Shown here: positions 1 to 6,544 of the stretch, one piece after another
Position numbering within the stretch: position 1 is the stretch's first letter
How the letters are laid out: every line of letters starts with the position of its first letter
Assembly: GCF_944327115.1 (NCBI RefSeq)
Contig: NZ_CALVGS010000133.1
Location: 1-47,691, forward strand
DNA length: 47,691 bases
DNA from: an uncultured Traorella sp.
GTDB taxonomy: Bacteria; Bacillota_I; Bacilli_A; Erysipelotrichales; Erysipelotrichaceae
Direction: 5' to 3'
Made by a program: the position numbers and the translations under genes
Notes under the pieces: model-generated
What the model saw: the letters and a program-made list of their open reading frames with translations, nothing else
Told to the model about the DNA's origin: nothing
Databases searched by the model: none

Positions 1-240
1 GGTGGTCATATTGGTTATAGTGTCCGGCCGGGTGAGAGAAGAAAAGGGTATGCAACGCTCATGCTTTCTAAGATGATAGGGGTTTGTCGTGAGAAAAATA
101 TGGAGAAGATATTGGTTACTTGTTTGAAAAGTAATCAGGCTTCAAGAAAAACGATTTTGAAAAATGGTGGGGTCTATGAAGATGAACGTTTTGAAAAAGA
201 AGAAAATGATTATATCGAAAGATATTGGATCACTTTATAA
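1..240 (+). CDS. GNAT-family N-acetyltransferase, C-terminal part (5' end outside window)
   Basis: Frame 1 is open from the first base to a TAA at 238-240, giving the last 79 residues of a protein. The fragment opens with GGHIGYSVRPGERRKGYA, which matches the acetyl-CoA-binding motif A of GNAT acetyltransferases (the R/Q-x-x-G-x-G/A loop is here RRKGYA). It ends with the usual N-x-x-S-x-x-x-x-x-x-N-G-G pattern (residues about 47-58). This places the fragment in the YjdJ/RimJ-like branch, which transfers acetyl groups from acetyl-CoA to an amine. The substrate cannot be named. The next gene starts 10 bases downstream and also carries a GNAT domain, so the two are probably cotranscribed. The missing N-terminus prevents finer assignment. 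Confidence 0.85.
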   Translation, partial: GGHIGYSVRPGERRKGYATLMLSKMIGVCREKNMEKILVTCLKSNQASRKTILKNGGVYEDERFEKEENDYIERYWITL

Positions 241-249
241 GGAGCAGGC

Positions 250-1299
250 ATGAAGTATTACCATGGAAGCAATCAGGCAGGCTTAAAGGTATTAAAGCCT
301 TTTGTCAGTGAACATGAAAAAGCCTATGTTTATTTTTCCACCAATCCTGTGTTAGCGGCATTATATTGTGTACATGCATTACCAAAGCCACTTAACTGGT
401 ATCCTTATGGCTTTGATGCCAAGGGAAGGGTGGTCTATGAGGAATATTATGAAAATGGGTTCATGGACATTTATGGCGGTCAGAAGGGATATCTATATGT
501 ATGTGAAGATATACAGGGGGACAATCCTACAAAAATTAAAGATGTGGTGGTCAGCAAACATGAAGAAAAAGTGATCGATATCATTGAAATCAAGGATATG
601 GGAAGCTGGCTTCAAAAGAAGATCGATGATGGAAAACTGATTTTGCATCGTTATGAAGAGATCAGTCCTAAAGTACGCCAAATGGTCTTATCTTCTATCC
701 AAGATGACTTTAAAAAATATCATTTGGAAGAAACATCTTCAGCAGCCCGGTTTTATATCAGCCGTTTTCCTCAGCTTTTGTTTGGCGAAACGATTGAAAC
801 AGAGCGATTGCTGTTAAGAAAATGGCGCAAAGAGGATGTTTATGATCTTTATGAATATGCCAGTGTCCCGGAGGTAGGCCCGATGGCCGGCTGGAAGCCT
901 CATGAATCGCTGGAGGAATCCGCAAAAATCATAGAATTATTCATAAATCAAAAAGAATGGGCAATTGAGCTTAAAGAAAATCACAAGGTCATCGGTTCGA
1001 TTGGATTCCATCCTTCTAAGATCAAAAAAGATCGAAGCCTGGAATTTGGATATGTACTTTGTAAAGATTACTGGGGTCATGGTCTTATGAGCGAAGCTGT
1101 GAAACAGGTAAGTCAGTTTGCTTTTGAAAGACTTCACCAGGATCATCTTTTCATCTGTTGTTTTGATGATAATCTTCGCTCAGCAAGAGTGGCTGAGAAG
1201 TGTGGCTTTCACTATTATAAACACTTAGAAAAAGCCTATCATCGCTATGATGGCAGGTTTATGGATGAGCAGGTATTTATCATGTCAAAAAAAGACTAA
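250..1299 (+). CDS. Two-domain protein: uncharacterised N-terminal domain fused to a RimJ/RimL-type GNAT acetyltransferase
   Basis: The ATG at 250 follows AAGGAG at 239-244. The product has 349 residues, twice the length of a single GNAT protein. Residues about 180-349 form a GNAT domain of the RimJ/RimL type: ETERLLLRKW start, GSIGF strand, EFGYVL, then the acetyl-CoA loop YWGHGLMSEAV (about 275-284) and the SARVAEKCGF end motif. Residues 1-175 are a separate domain with a YYHGS start (residues 3-7), a YVYFST strand near 26-31, and a YLYVCE strand near 81-86. A Y-H-G-[ST] start followed by a vY-x-[ST] strand recalls ADP-ribosyltransferase folds (Arr/KptA-like), but this is a loose resemblance and I do not claim activity. 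It may modify or recognise the same substrate as the GNAT half. The gene is one of two adjacent GNAT genes. Confidence 0.75.
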   Translation: MKYYHGSNQAGLKVLKPFVSEHEKAYVYFSTNPVLAALYCVHALPKPLNWYPYGFDAKGRVVYEEYYENGFMDIYGGQKGYLYVCEDIQGDNPTKIKDVVVSKHEEKVIDIIEIKDMGSWLQKKIDDGKLILHRYEEISPKVRQMVLSSIQDDFKKYHLEETSSAARFYISRFPQLLFGETIETERLLLRKWRKEDVYDLYEYASVPEVGPMAGWKPHESLEESAKIIELFINQKEWAIELKENHKVIGSIGFHPSKIKKDRSLEFGYVLCKDYWGHGLMSEAVKQVSQFAFERLHQDHLFICCFDDNLRSARVAEKCGFHYYKHLEKAYHRYDGRFMDEQVFIMSKKD

Positions 1300-1346
1300 A
1301 AAATATGGATGCAACCAGCAGTTGACATTTTGGTTATAAAAGTTGA

Positions 1347-1376
1347 TTGAAAGAAATCTTCTAATAGTGTTACAAT
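1347..1376 (+). promoter_or_regulatory. Candidate promoter of the XRE regulator gene
   Basis: TTGAAA at 1347-1352 and TACAAT at 1371-1376 are separated by 18 bases, with predicted initiation near 1383, just ahead of the ribosome-binding site GGGAGG at 1383-1388. No terminator is obvious between the GNAT gene and this promoter. A perfect TTGACA at 1322-1327 lies further upstream but has no partner -10 at 16-18 bases. Confidence 0.5.
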
Positions 1377-1398
1377 TTCTCTGGGAGGAAGTGATGCT

Positions 1399-1998
1399 AT
1401 GCAAATGGGAGAGCGCATTGCCATATTAAGAAAGAAGAAAGGTCTGTCACAGGAAGAATTGGCAATAGTGATTGGTGTGTCAAGACAGTCTATTAGTAAG
1501 TGGGAAAGCTCCCAAAGCGTTCCGGATTTAGATAAAATCATTCAGCTTTGTGCTTATTTTGATATATCGATCGATCATCTTGTTTTAGGGAAAGAATTAG
1601 AAGAAAAAAAACATCTAAATATTAAAACGATCGTGTTGCTCGTAAGTGCATGTAATCTATGTGGTCTGATTTTCGGATGTGCACTATGGTTTGAATATAT
1701 GAGCTATCCTTCTTTTGTGGCAGGTCCGCTTCTTATAATCTTGAGTTGCGTCTTTTATATTTGGGCAATGATGAATCAGAAAAATCAAGAAGATAAAATA
1801 GAGGCAAATCGTATCTTTTGGTATTTGAATACTTGGATCTTGCTTTTTTATCCTTTTGTCATTTTAAATAATATTTTGGCGTTTCAACCTTTGATTCATT
1901 TTCCTTTTGGATATGGTCTGCATAATTTATATTATTGGGTTTTATATGGAGCTTTGTGTTTCATTGCTTACACTTTCATTCATAATAAATTAAAATAA
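1399..1998 (+). CDS. XRE-family transcriptional regulator with C-terminal membrane domain
   Basis: The ATG at 1399 is preceded by GGGAGG with about 10 bases spacing; 199 residues. Residues 3-60 are a Cro/CI helix-turn-helix: IAILRKKKGLSQEELA, then the recognition helix region VSRQSISKWE, then SVPDLDKIIQLC and DISIDHLVLG. After a short linker, residues about 75-199 hold four hydrophobic segments (about 75-95, 104-122, 135-155 and 170-192). The arrangement HTH plus membrane segments is common in Firmicutes and suggests a DNA-binding regulator tethered to, or sensing, the membrane. Targets are unknown. It may regulate itself or the neighbouring GNAT genes, but no operator is identified. The gene ends in a terminator shared with the convergent FAD dehydrogenase gene. 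Confidence 0.85.
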   Translation: MQMGERIAILRKKKGLSQEELAIVIGVSRQSISKWESSQSVPDLDKIIQLCAYFDISIDHLVLGKELEEKKHLNIKTIVLLVSACNLCGLIFGCALWFEYMSYPSFVAGPLLIILSCVFYIWAMMNQKNQEDKIEANRIFWYLNTWILLFYPFVILNNILAFQPLIHFPFGYGLHNLYYWVLYGALCFIAYTFIHNKLK

Positions 1999-2021
1999 AC
2001 CTGAGCTTGAACTCAGGTTTA
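1996..2021. terminator. Bidirectional intrinsic terminator between convergent genes
   Basis: A perfect 10-bp stem, TAAACCTGAG at 1996-2005 and CTCAGGTTTA at 2012-2021, surrounds a 6-base loop. The flanks are T-rich in the + direction (ATTTTAAA) and in the - direction (ATTTTAATTT). It includes the stop codons of both convergent genes (1996-1998 and 2019-2021), so it can end both transcripts. Confidence 0.85.
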
Positions 2022-3392
2022 TTTTAAATGATCACAGATATAGCGGGCAACATAAACGCCGCTGGCTGAAGCATGGGAAAGGGAGTGTGTTACTCCTGAA
2101 CAGTCGCCGATGACGAATAATCCCTTATGACAGGTTTCCAGATTTTCATTGATTTCTACCTGCATATTATAGAATTTGACTTCAACACCATATAAAAGCG
2201 TATCATCACTGGCAGTACCCGGTGCTACTTTATCTAACGCGTGGATCATTTCGATGATGTCATCTAATTGGCGTTTAGGAATGACCAGGCTCAGATCGCC
2301 CGGTGTTGCGGAAAGGGTAGGTGTCAGAAAGGAGCTTTCAATTCTGGAAGGTGTTGACCGCTGACCACGGATGAGATCGCCAAAGCGCTGAACGATGACG
2401 CCGCCGCCAAGCATATTGGATAGACGGGCAATGCTTTCTCCGTATTCATTTGAGCTTTTAAAAGGTTCTGTGAAATGGTTGGATACCAAAAGGGCAAAAT
2501 TTGTATTTTCGGTATAAAGAGCCGGATCGTTATAGCTATGACCATTGACGGTCACGATACCGTTTGTATTTTCATTAACGACGACACCTTTCGGATTCAT
2601 ACAGAAGGTTCTTACCTTATCCTGAAATTTTTTGGTACGATATACGATCTTGCTCTCATATAATTCATCCGTCAGATGAGAGAATACTTCATAAGGAAGC
2701 TCAACGCGGACACCGATATCTACACGATTTGATTTGGTCTTGATATTTAAATGATCACAGATGGATTGCATCCATTTGGAACCGCTTCTGCCGGTAGAAA
2801 TGATACATTGCTTGCCAACATAGCTTTGTGCGTTAGTGATGATCTCATAGCCGTCATCCAGATGATGGACCTCATCCACTTTGCTGTTGAAATAGAAATC
2901 GACATGATCTTTTAATTCTTCATAGAGATTTTTTAAGACGATATAATTAATATCGGTTCCTAAATGACGGACGCTGGCATCTAATAGATGAAGATCATTC
3001 TGCAAACAGATTTTTTTCAAACGTGTATTGGCTGTTGAATAAAGACGGGTGTTTTGACCGCCATGGGATGTGTTGATCTCATCGACATAATGCATGAGAT
3101 CGATCGCTTCTTTTTTACCGATGTATTCATATAGATCACCGCCAAATTGATTCGTGATGTTGTATTTGCCATCGCTGAAGGCACCGGCACCACCAAATCC
3201 ATTCATGATGGCACAGGTCTTACAGTTGATACAGGATTTGATTTTCTTGCCATCGATCGGACATTTTCTTTTTTCAAGGGGATTGCCCGTTTCAAATACT
3301 GCAATCTTTAGATCCGCTCTTTTTTTTACCAGTTCATAACAAGAGAAAATACCGCCGGGACCGGCACCAATAATCAAAATATCATAATTCAT
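2019..3392 (-). CDS. NAD(P)/FAD-dependent dehydrogenase (COG2509-like)
   Basis: The product is 457 residues when started at the ATG at 3392-3390, which has GAGG eight bases upstream; upstream in-frame ATGs lack such spacing. Residues 5-14 (ILIIGAGPGG) are a Rossmann dinucleotide motif for FAD, and a late GLFVIGDCSG (about 424-433) is the second FAD contact typical of this group. A cysteine cluster, Cys44, Cys54, Cys57 and Cys60 (C-x9-C-x2-C-x2-C), precedes a glycine-rich NGFGGAGAFSDGK stretch and is characteristic of the uncharacterised FAD-dependent dehydrogenase family. Its physiological substrate is not known; it is a cytosolic flavoprotein by lack of signal or membrane segments. It is convergent with the XRE gene and divergent from the VanY lipoprotein gene. 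Confidence 0.85.
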   Translation of the reverse strand: MNYDILIIGAGPGGIFSCYELVKKRADLKIAVFETGNPLEKRKCPIDGKKIKSCINCKTCAIMNGFGGAGAFSDGKYNITNQFGGDLYEYIGKKEAIDLMHYVDEINTSHGGQNTRLYSTANTRLKKICLQNDLHLLDASVRHLGTDINYIVLKNLYEELKDHVDFYFNSKVDEVHHLDDGYEIITNAQSYVGKQCIISTGRSGSKWMQSICDHLNIKTKSNRVDIGVRVELPYEVFSHLTDELYESKIVYRTKKFQDKVRTFCMNPKGVVVNENTNGIVTVNGHSYNDPALYTENTNFALLVSNHFTEPFKSSNEYGESIARLSNMLGGGVIVQRFGDLIRGQRSTPSRIESSFLTPTLSATPGDLSLVIPKRQLDDIIEMIHALDKVAPGTASDDTLLYGVEVKFYNMQVEINENLETCHKGLFVIGDCSGVTHSLSHASASGVYVARYICDHLK

Positions 3393-3414
3393 GTTCATTA
3401 CCTCGCACTTATTT

Positions 3415-3444
3415 ATTATACATGGCAAAGTGATATAATTTCAA
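3415..3444 (-). promoter_or_regulatory. Promoter of the FAD dehydrogenase gene
   Basis: On the - strand TTGAAA (3444-3439) is followed after 18 bases by a consensus TATAAT (3420-3415). Initiation near 3408 would leave a leader of about 15 bases carrying the GAGG ribosome-binding site. It is back-to-back with the promoter of the VanY gene. Confidence 0.65.
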
Positions 3445-3462
3445 TGAATTTATGAGAATGTT

Positions 3463-3473
3463 TATGATATAAT
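3463..3473 (+). promoter_or_regulatory. Extended -10 promoter of the vanY-like gene
   Basis: TATGATATAAT carries the TG one base ahead of a perfect TATAAT, the extended -10 form that tolerates a poor -35. No good -35 lies at 16-18 bases. Predicted start is about 3480, right before the GGAGAG ribosome-binding site. The identical 11-mer recurs upstream of rnc. Confidence 0.65.
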
Positions 3474-3491
3474 GAATTCAGGAGAGAGAAC

Positions 3492-4484
3492 ATGAAGAAA
3501 ATATTTTTTTTGATTTTATGTCTGTTTATAAGCGGATGTCAGATCAAACAGAGTCATTATACAGAAAAACAACAAGAGATCCTTCGTGAGGAGGATGTGT
3601 TGGAATTTGCGGAAAATAACTGTGAGCAGGTTGCTTCACTGCAGCTGATGCTGGATGAGGAAGCTTTTCAAAAAGGATATATCGAAGATTATTGCCGGAT
3701 GGATCTGACTTCTTCGTCACATGTGAATTTTCTTTTGGAAAGAGGATTGAGTGATGAAGATGTAGAGGGTTACAGTGCGATTCCTTATTTCAGGGAAGAA
3801 AATCTTGAACGTTATTTAAAAGCTGAAGGCAGCTATGAAGAAAGGGTATTGAATGTAAACATGAATATGGATCTAAAACCATTTGAAATGATTTCCATTG
3901 TCAATGATTTTTCTGACATGACCTTGCTGGTGAATAAATTCAATGCGCTGCCGGAAGGATATGTTCCTGATGATATGGTCCATGTCAAATATGTCTGTAC
4001 GCAAGGAATTGATTATTCATGTACAATGATGGATCAGGTAGTCTTGCGTCAGGAAGCGGAAGAAGCTTTTGAACGGTTTGTCGAGAGTGCCTTGGAGGAA
4101 AAGGGCATTGGGATCGTGGCGATTGCCGCTTATCGCTCTTATCAGTATCAAAAAGATTTATATAATTATTATTTGCCGATCTATGGGCAGGAAAGAACCG
4201 ATCAATTCTATGCCCGCCCCGGACAGAGCGAGCATAACAGTGGTTTAGCGGTAGATATTACCTTTGATCACATTCGTTATACGGATATTGAAAATCATGA
4301 AGCCTATCCATGGATCTTAGAAAATATGCATCGTTTTGGCTTTATTTTGCGTTATCCTGAAGATAAGCAAGAGATAACCCGCTATGGCTATGAAAGCTGG
4401 CATCTGCGTTATGTCGGTGCAGAAGCCGCAGCGATCATGTATGAGAACAATTGGTGCCTTGAAGAATATTTAGCACGAAAGTGA
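3492..4484 (+). CDS. Lipoprotein D-alanyl-D-alanine carboxypeptidase (VanY/M15B family)
   Basis: The 330-residue product opens with a lipoprotein signal: basic MKK, a hydrophobic stretch and the lipobox ISGC with Cys16 as lipid anchor. The C-terminal 120 residues are an M15B peptidase domain, with SEHNSGLAVD (His248, Asp255) and ESWHLRYVG (Glu301, His304) supplying the zinc ligands and catalytic glutamate. Such enzymes trim the terminal D-alanine from peptidoglycan stem peptides, acting outside the membrane. Residues 20-165 are a less conserved region whose role is unclear. The gene is transcribed from its own extended -10 promoter and is followed after 7 bases by another lipoprotein gene, so the two are probably one operon. 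Nothing suggests glycopeptide resistance: no VanS/R or ligase genes are near. Confidence 0.9.
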   Translation: MKKIFFLILCLFISGCQIKQSHYTEKQQEILREEDVLEFAENNCEQVASLQLMLDEEAFQKGYIEDYCRMDLTSSSHVNFLLERGLSDEDVEGYSAIPYFREENLERYLKAEGSYEERVLNVNMNMDLKPFEMISIVNDFSDMTLLVNKFNALPEGYVPDDMVHVKYVCTQGIDYSCTMMDQVVLRQEAEEAFERFVESALEEKGIGIVAIAAYRSYQYQKDLYNYYLPIYGQERTDQFYARPGQSEHNSGLAVDITFDHIRYTDIENHEAYPWILENMHRFGFILRYPEDKQEITRYGYESWHLRYVGAEAAAIMYENNWCLEEYLARK

Positions 4485-4491
4485 GGAAGTT

Positions 4492-5631
4492 ATGAAGAAA
4501 GTAAGCATGGTGCTGGCAGCTTTTCTGCTGCTGGCTTGTTCAACAAAAAATGAAGATCAGGATCCGCTTGTCTGTGTTTATGAGCCAAGTCCGATCACAG
4601 TTGTTTCTTTTTCGGGAGTCGGGGATAATCTGATCCATGAAACGGTGTATCTGGATGCATTGACATCTGATGGCAGTTATGATTTTACGAAGATGTATGA
4701 GGATGTGGCGGATGATATGAGAAAGAGCGATATTGCTTTTATCAATCAGGAAACAATACTGGGTGGCAGCGAATTGGGATTGAGCGGTTATCCGAGCTTT
4801 AATTCACCTAGTGAAATTGCTTCTGACTTAAAAGAAAGTGGTTTTAATCTGGTCAATCTGGCAACAAATCATACGTTGGATCGAGGATTGTCCGGTATTG
4901 TCAATGAATTGAATACCTTTTCTTCTGTGAAAGGGATGGTCGTTGATGGTGCTTATACGTCACAAGAAGCTTATGATACGATTCCAACGTTTGAGGTCAA
5001 AGGCATTACTTTTAGTTTTTTAGCTTATACCTATGGCACCAACGGTATCCGGCCGGAGTATTCCTATGAAGTTTCTTATTTTGATGATGCACAGATTACA
5101 AGTGATGTACAACGGGCAAAGGAAATCAGTGATGTTGTCATCGTGAGTGCACATTGGGGTGATGAGAATTCGTTTGTTCCGAATAGCTTTCAACGTCATT
5201 ATGCGCAGTTATTTGCCGATCTGGGCGTTGATGTGGTCATTGGTACCCATCCGCATGTGATCCAGCCTGTTGAGTGGGTGAGCGGTGAGATGGGAAATCG
5301 GACGCTGGTGGTATATTCGTTAGGGAATTTTATCGGTGGTATGCTGACGACGAATAATGCGATCGGTGGTATGATCCAATTTGACTTTGTGAAGGAAGAG
5401 GATGATATTTATATCGATCATGTAAGATGGGTGCCGCTGATGATTCATTTTGAAGGGAATGCCGCCAATATCAATGCTGAACGCTATAATTATAAATCCT
5501 ATAAGGTTTCCGATTATACGGATGAACTGGCTTCCAAGCATGTATTAAATGGCTATGATGGCAATGTGGTTTCTTTAGATTATATACATGAAATTACCGA
5601 TCGGGTGATCGATGCGTCATTTTTGGAGTAA
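4492..5631 (+). CDS. CapA-family lipoprotein (PGA_cap metallophosphatase-like)
   Basis: The ATG at 4492 has GTGAGGAAG upstream; 379 residues. MKK, a hydrophobic stretch and the lipobox LLAC (Cys16) mark a lipoprotein. The rest follows the PGA_cap/CapA pattern, a calcineurin-like metallophosphatase fold: FSGVGDNLIHE near residue 40, NQETILGG near 84, NLATNHTLDRG near 120, SAHWGDEN near 220 and IGTHPHVIQPVEW near 248. These hold the Asp/Asn/His residues expected to bind metals. Relatives take part in poly-gamma-glutamate export or are of unknown function. No CapB or CapC gene is nearby, so capsule synthesis is not supported; a cell-surface hydrolase is the more cautious view. It is coupled to the VanY gene upstream and the radical SAM gene two bases downstream. 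Confidence 0.88.
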   Translation: MKKVSMVLAAFLLLACSTKNEDQDPLVCVYEPSPITVVSFSGVGDNLIHETVYLDALTSDGSYDFTKMYEDVADDMRKSDIAFINQETILGGSELGLSGYPSFNSPSEIASDLKESGFNLVNLATNHTLDRGLSGIVNELNTFSSVKGMVVDGAYTSQEAYDTIPTFEVKGITFSFLAYTYGTNGIRPEYSYEVSYFDDAQITSDVQRAKEISDVVIVSAHWGDENSFVPNSFQRHYAQLFADLGVDVVIGTHPHVIQPVEWVSGEMGNRTLVVYSLGNFIGGMLTTNNAIGGMIQFDFVKEEDDIYIDHVRWVPLMIHFEGNAANINAERYNYKSYKVSDYTDELASKHVLNGYDGNVVSLDYIHEITDRVIDASFLE

Positions 5632-5633
5632 GC

Positions 5634-6524
5634 ATGGAGTGGATAGAAGCAAAAAGCCTTCTTTCTAAAAATAAATGTCCTGAAGAATGGTTTGGTTTTG
5701 ATTATAATCTGAATCTGTATAAGGGCTGTTGTCATGGCTGTATCTATTGTGATTCGAGAAGTCAGTGTTATCGGATCGACCGCTTTGATGTGGTCCGAGG
5801 TAAAAAGGATGCCGCTTTGATCCTTGAAAAGGAGCTGCGTCATAAAAAAAGCAGGGGCATCATTGGGATGGGAGCCATGTCCGATCCTTATAATCCCTTT
5901 GAAAAAGAGGTTCATCTGACAAGAGAGGCGCTCATGCTTATCGAGCGTTATGGTTTTGGTGCGGGAATTACGACAAAAAGTGATCTGATACTGGAAGATT
6001 TGGAGCTTTTGAAAAGAATTCATGAAAATATGACAACGGTCGTTAATTTTACGATCACGAGTGCTTCTGATGAATGTTCTTTAAAAATTGAACCACATGT
6101 TGCCGTATCGTCAAAACGGTTTGAGGCTGTGCGAAGATGTAAGGAAGCAGGTCTGATATGCGGCATCATCATGAATCCTGTTTTACCGTTTATTACGGAC
6201 AGCAAAGAAAATATTTTAAAAATCATCGAAATGGCCCACTTGTGTCATGCGGATTATATCATGACGTATATGGGAGTCACATTGCGGCAGAATCAGCGGG
6301 ATCATTATTATAAAAAATTAGAGGAACTTTATCCGGGCCTTTCTTATCAATATCAGCGTATCTATGGCAATCGCTATCACTGTGAATCGTTAAAATGGCG
6401 TGAAAATTATGAGCTGTTGAAAGAGGAATGTTTAAAAAGAGGGATCCTTTATCAAATGGAGGATATCGTGAAGCTGATCAGATCTCATAAAAAAGAAGTA
6501 CGTCAGCTCTCACTGTTTGGCTGA
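5634..6524 (+). CDS. Radical SAM protein of the SPL (SplB-like, COG1533) family
   Basis: The ATG at 5634 follows the CapA stop codon by two bases, with GGAG at 5625-5628 inside the upstream gene, so translation is probably coupled. The 296-residue product contains Cys32-x3-Cys36-x2-Cys39 in KGCCHGCIYC, the ligand set for a [4Fe-4S] cluster that cleaves S-adenosylmethionine. Next come GMGAMSDPYNPFE (about 80-92), the SAM-contacting region, and TTKSDLILEDLELL (about 113). The family includes spore photoproduct lyase and many unassigned relatives, often annotated as DNA repair photolyase. Whether this one repairs DNA cannot be decided here; the cysteine 'SPL' family name reflects similarity only. 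No sporulation gene is adjacent. Confidence 0.85.
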   Translation: MEWIEAKSLLSKNKCPEEWFGFDYNLNLYKGCCHGCIYCDSRSQCYRIDRFDVVRGKKDAALILEKELRHKKSRGIIGMGAMSDPYNPFEKEVHLTREALMLIERYGFGAGITTKSDLILEDLELLKRIHENMTTVVNFTITSASDECSLKIEPHVAVSSKRFEAVRRCKEAGLICGIIMNPVLPFITDSKENILKIIEMAHLCHADYIMTYMGVTLRQNQRDHYYKKLEELYPGLSYQYQRIYGNRYHCESLKWRENYELLKEECLKRGILYQMEDIVKLIRSHKKEVRQLSLFG

Positions 6525-6527
6525 TTT

Positions 6528-6538
6528 TGTGCTATAAT
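6528..6538 (+). promoter_or_regulatory. Extended -10 promoter immediately upstream of recG
   Basis: TGTGCTATAAT is a perfect extended -10 (T-R-T-G-n-TATAAT). The hexamer ends at 6538 and the recG ATG begins at 6545, exactly where initiation is expected, and no Shine-Dalgarno sequence lies between. A -35 is weak at best. This predicts a leaderless recG message, or one depending on read-through from the radical SAM gene. Confidence 0.6.
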
Positions 6539-6544
6539 ATCCGC

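Noticed and set aside
1322-1327. Perfect TTGACA as the -35 of the XRE gene
   Set aside because: No -10 is at 16-18 bases; the TTGAAA/TACAAT pair downstream explains the start better.
3492-4484. Glycopeptide resistance by the VanY-type gene
   Set aside because: No vanHAX, vanRS or D-Ala-D-Lac ligase genes are in the window; the family is common in peptidoglycan turnover.
5634-6524. Definite spore photoproduct lyase
   Set aside because: Only the radical SAM cysteine motif and family level similarity are visible; specific SplB features and a splA neighbour are not seen.
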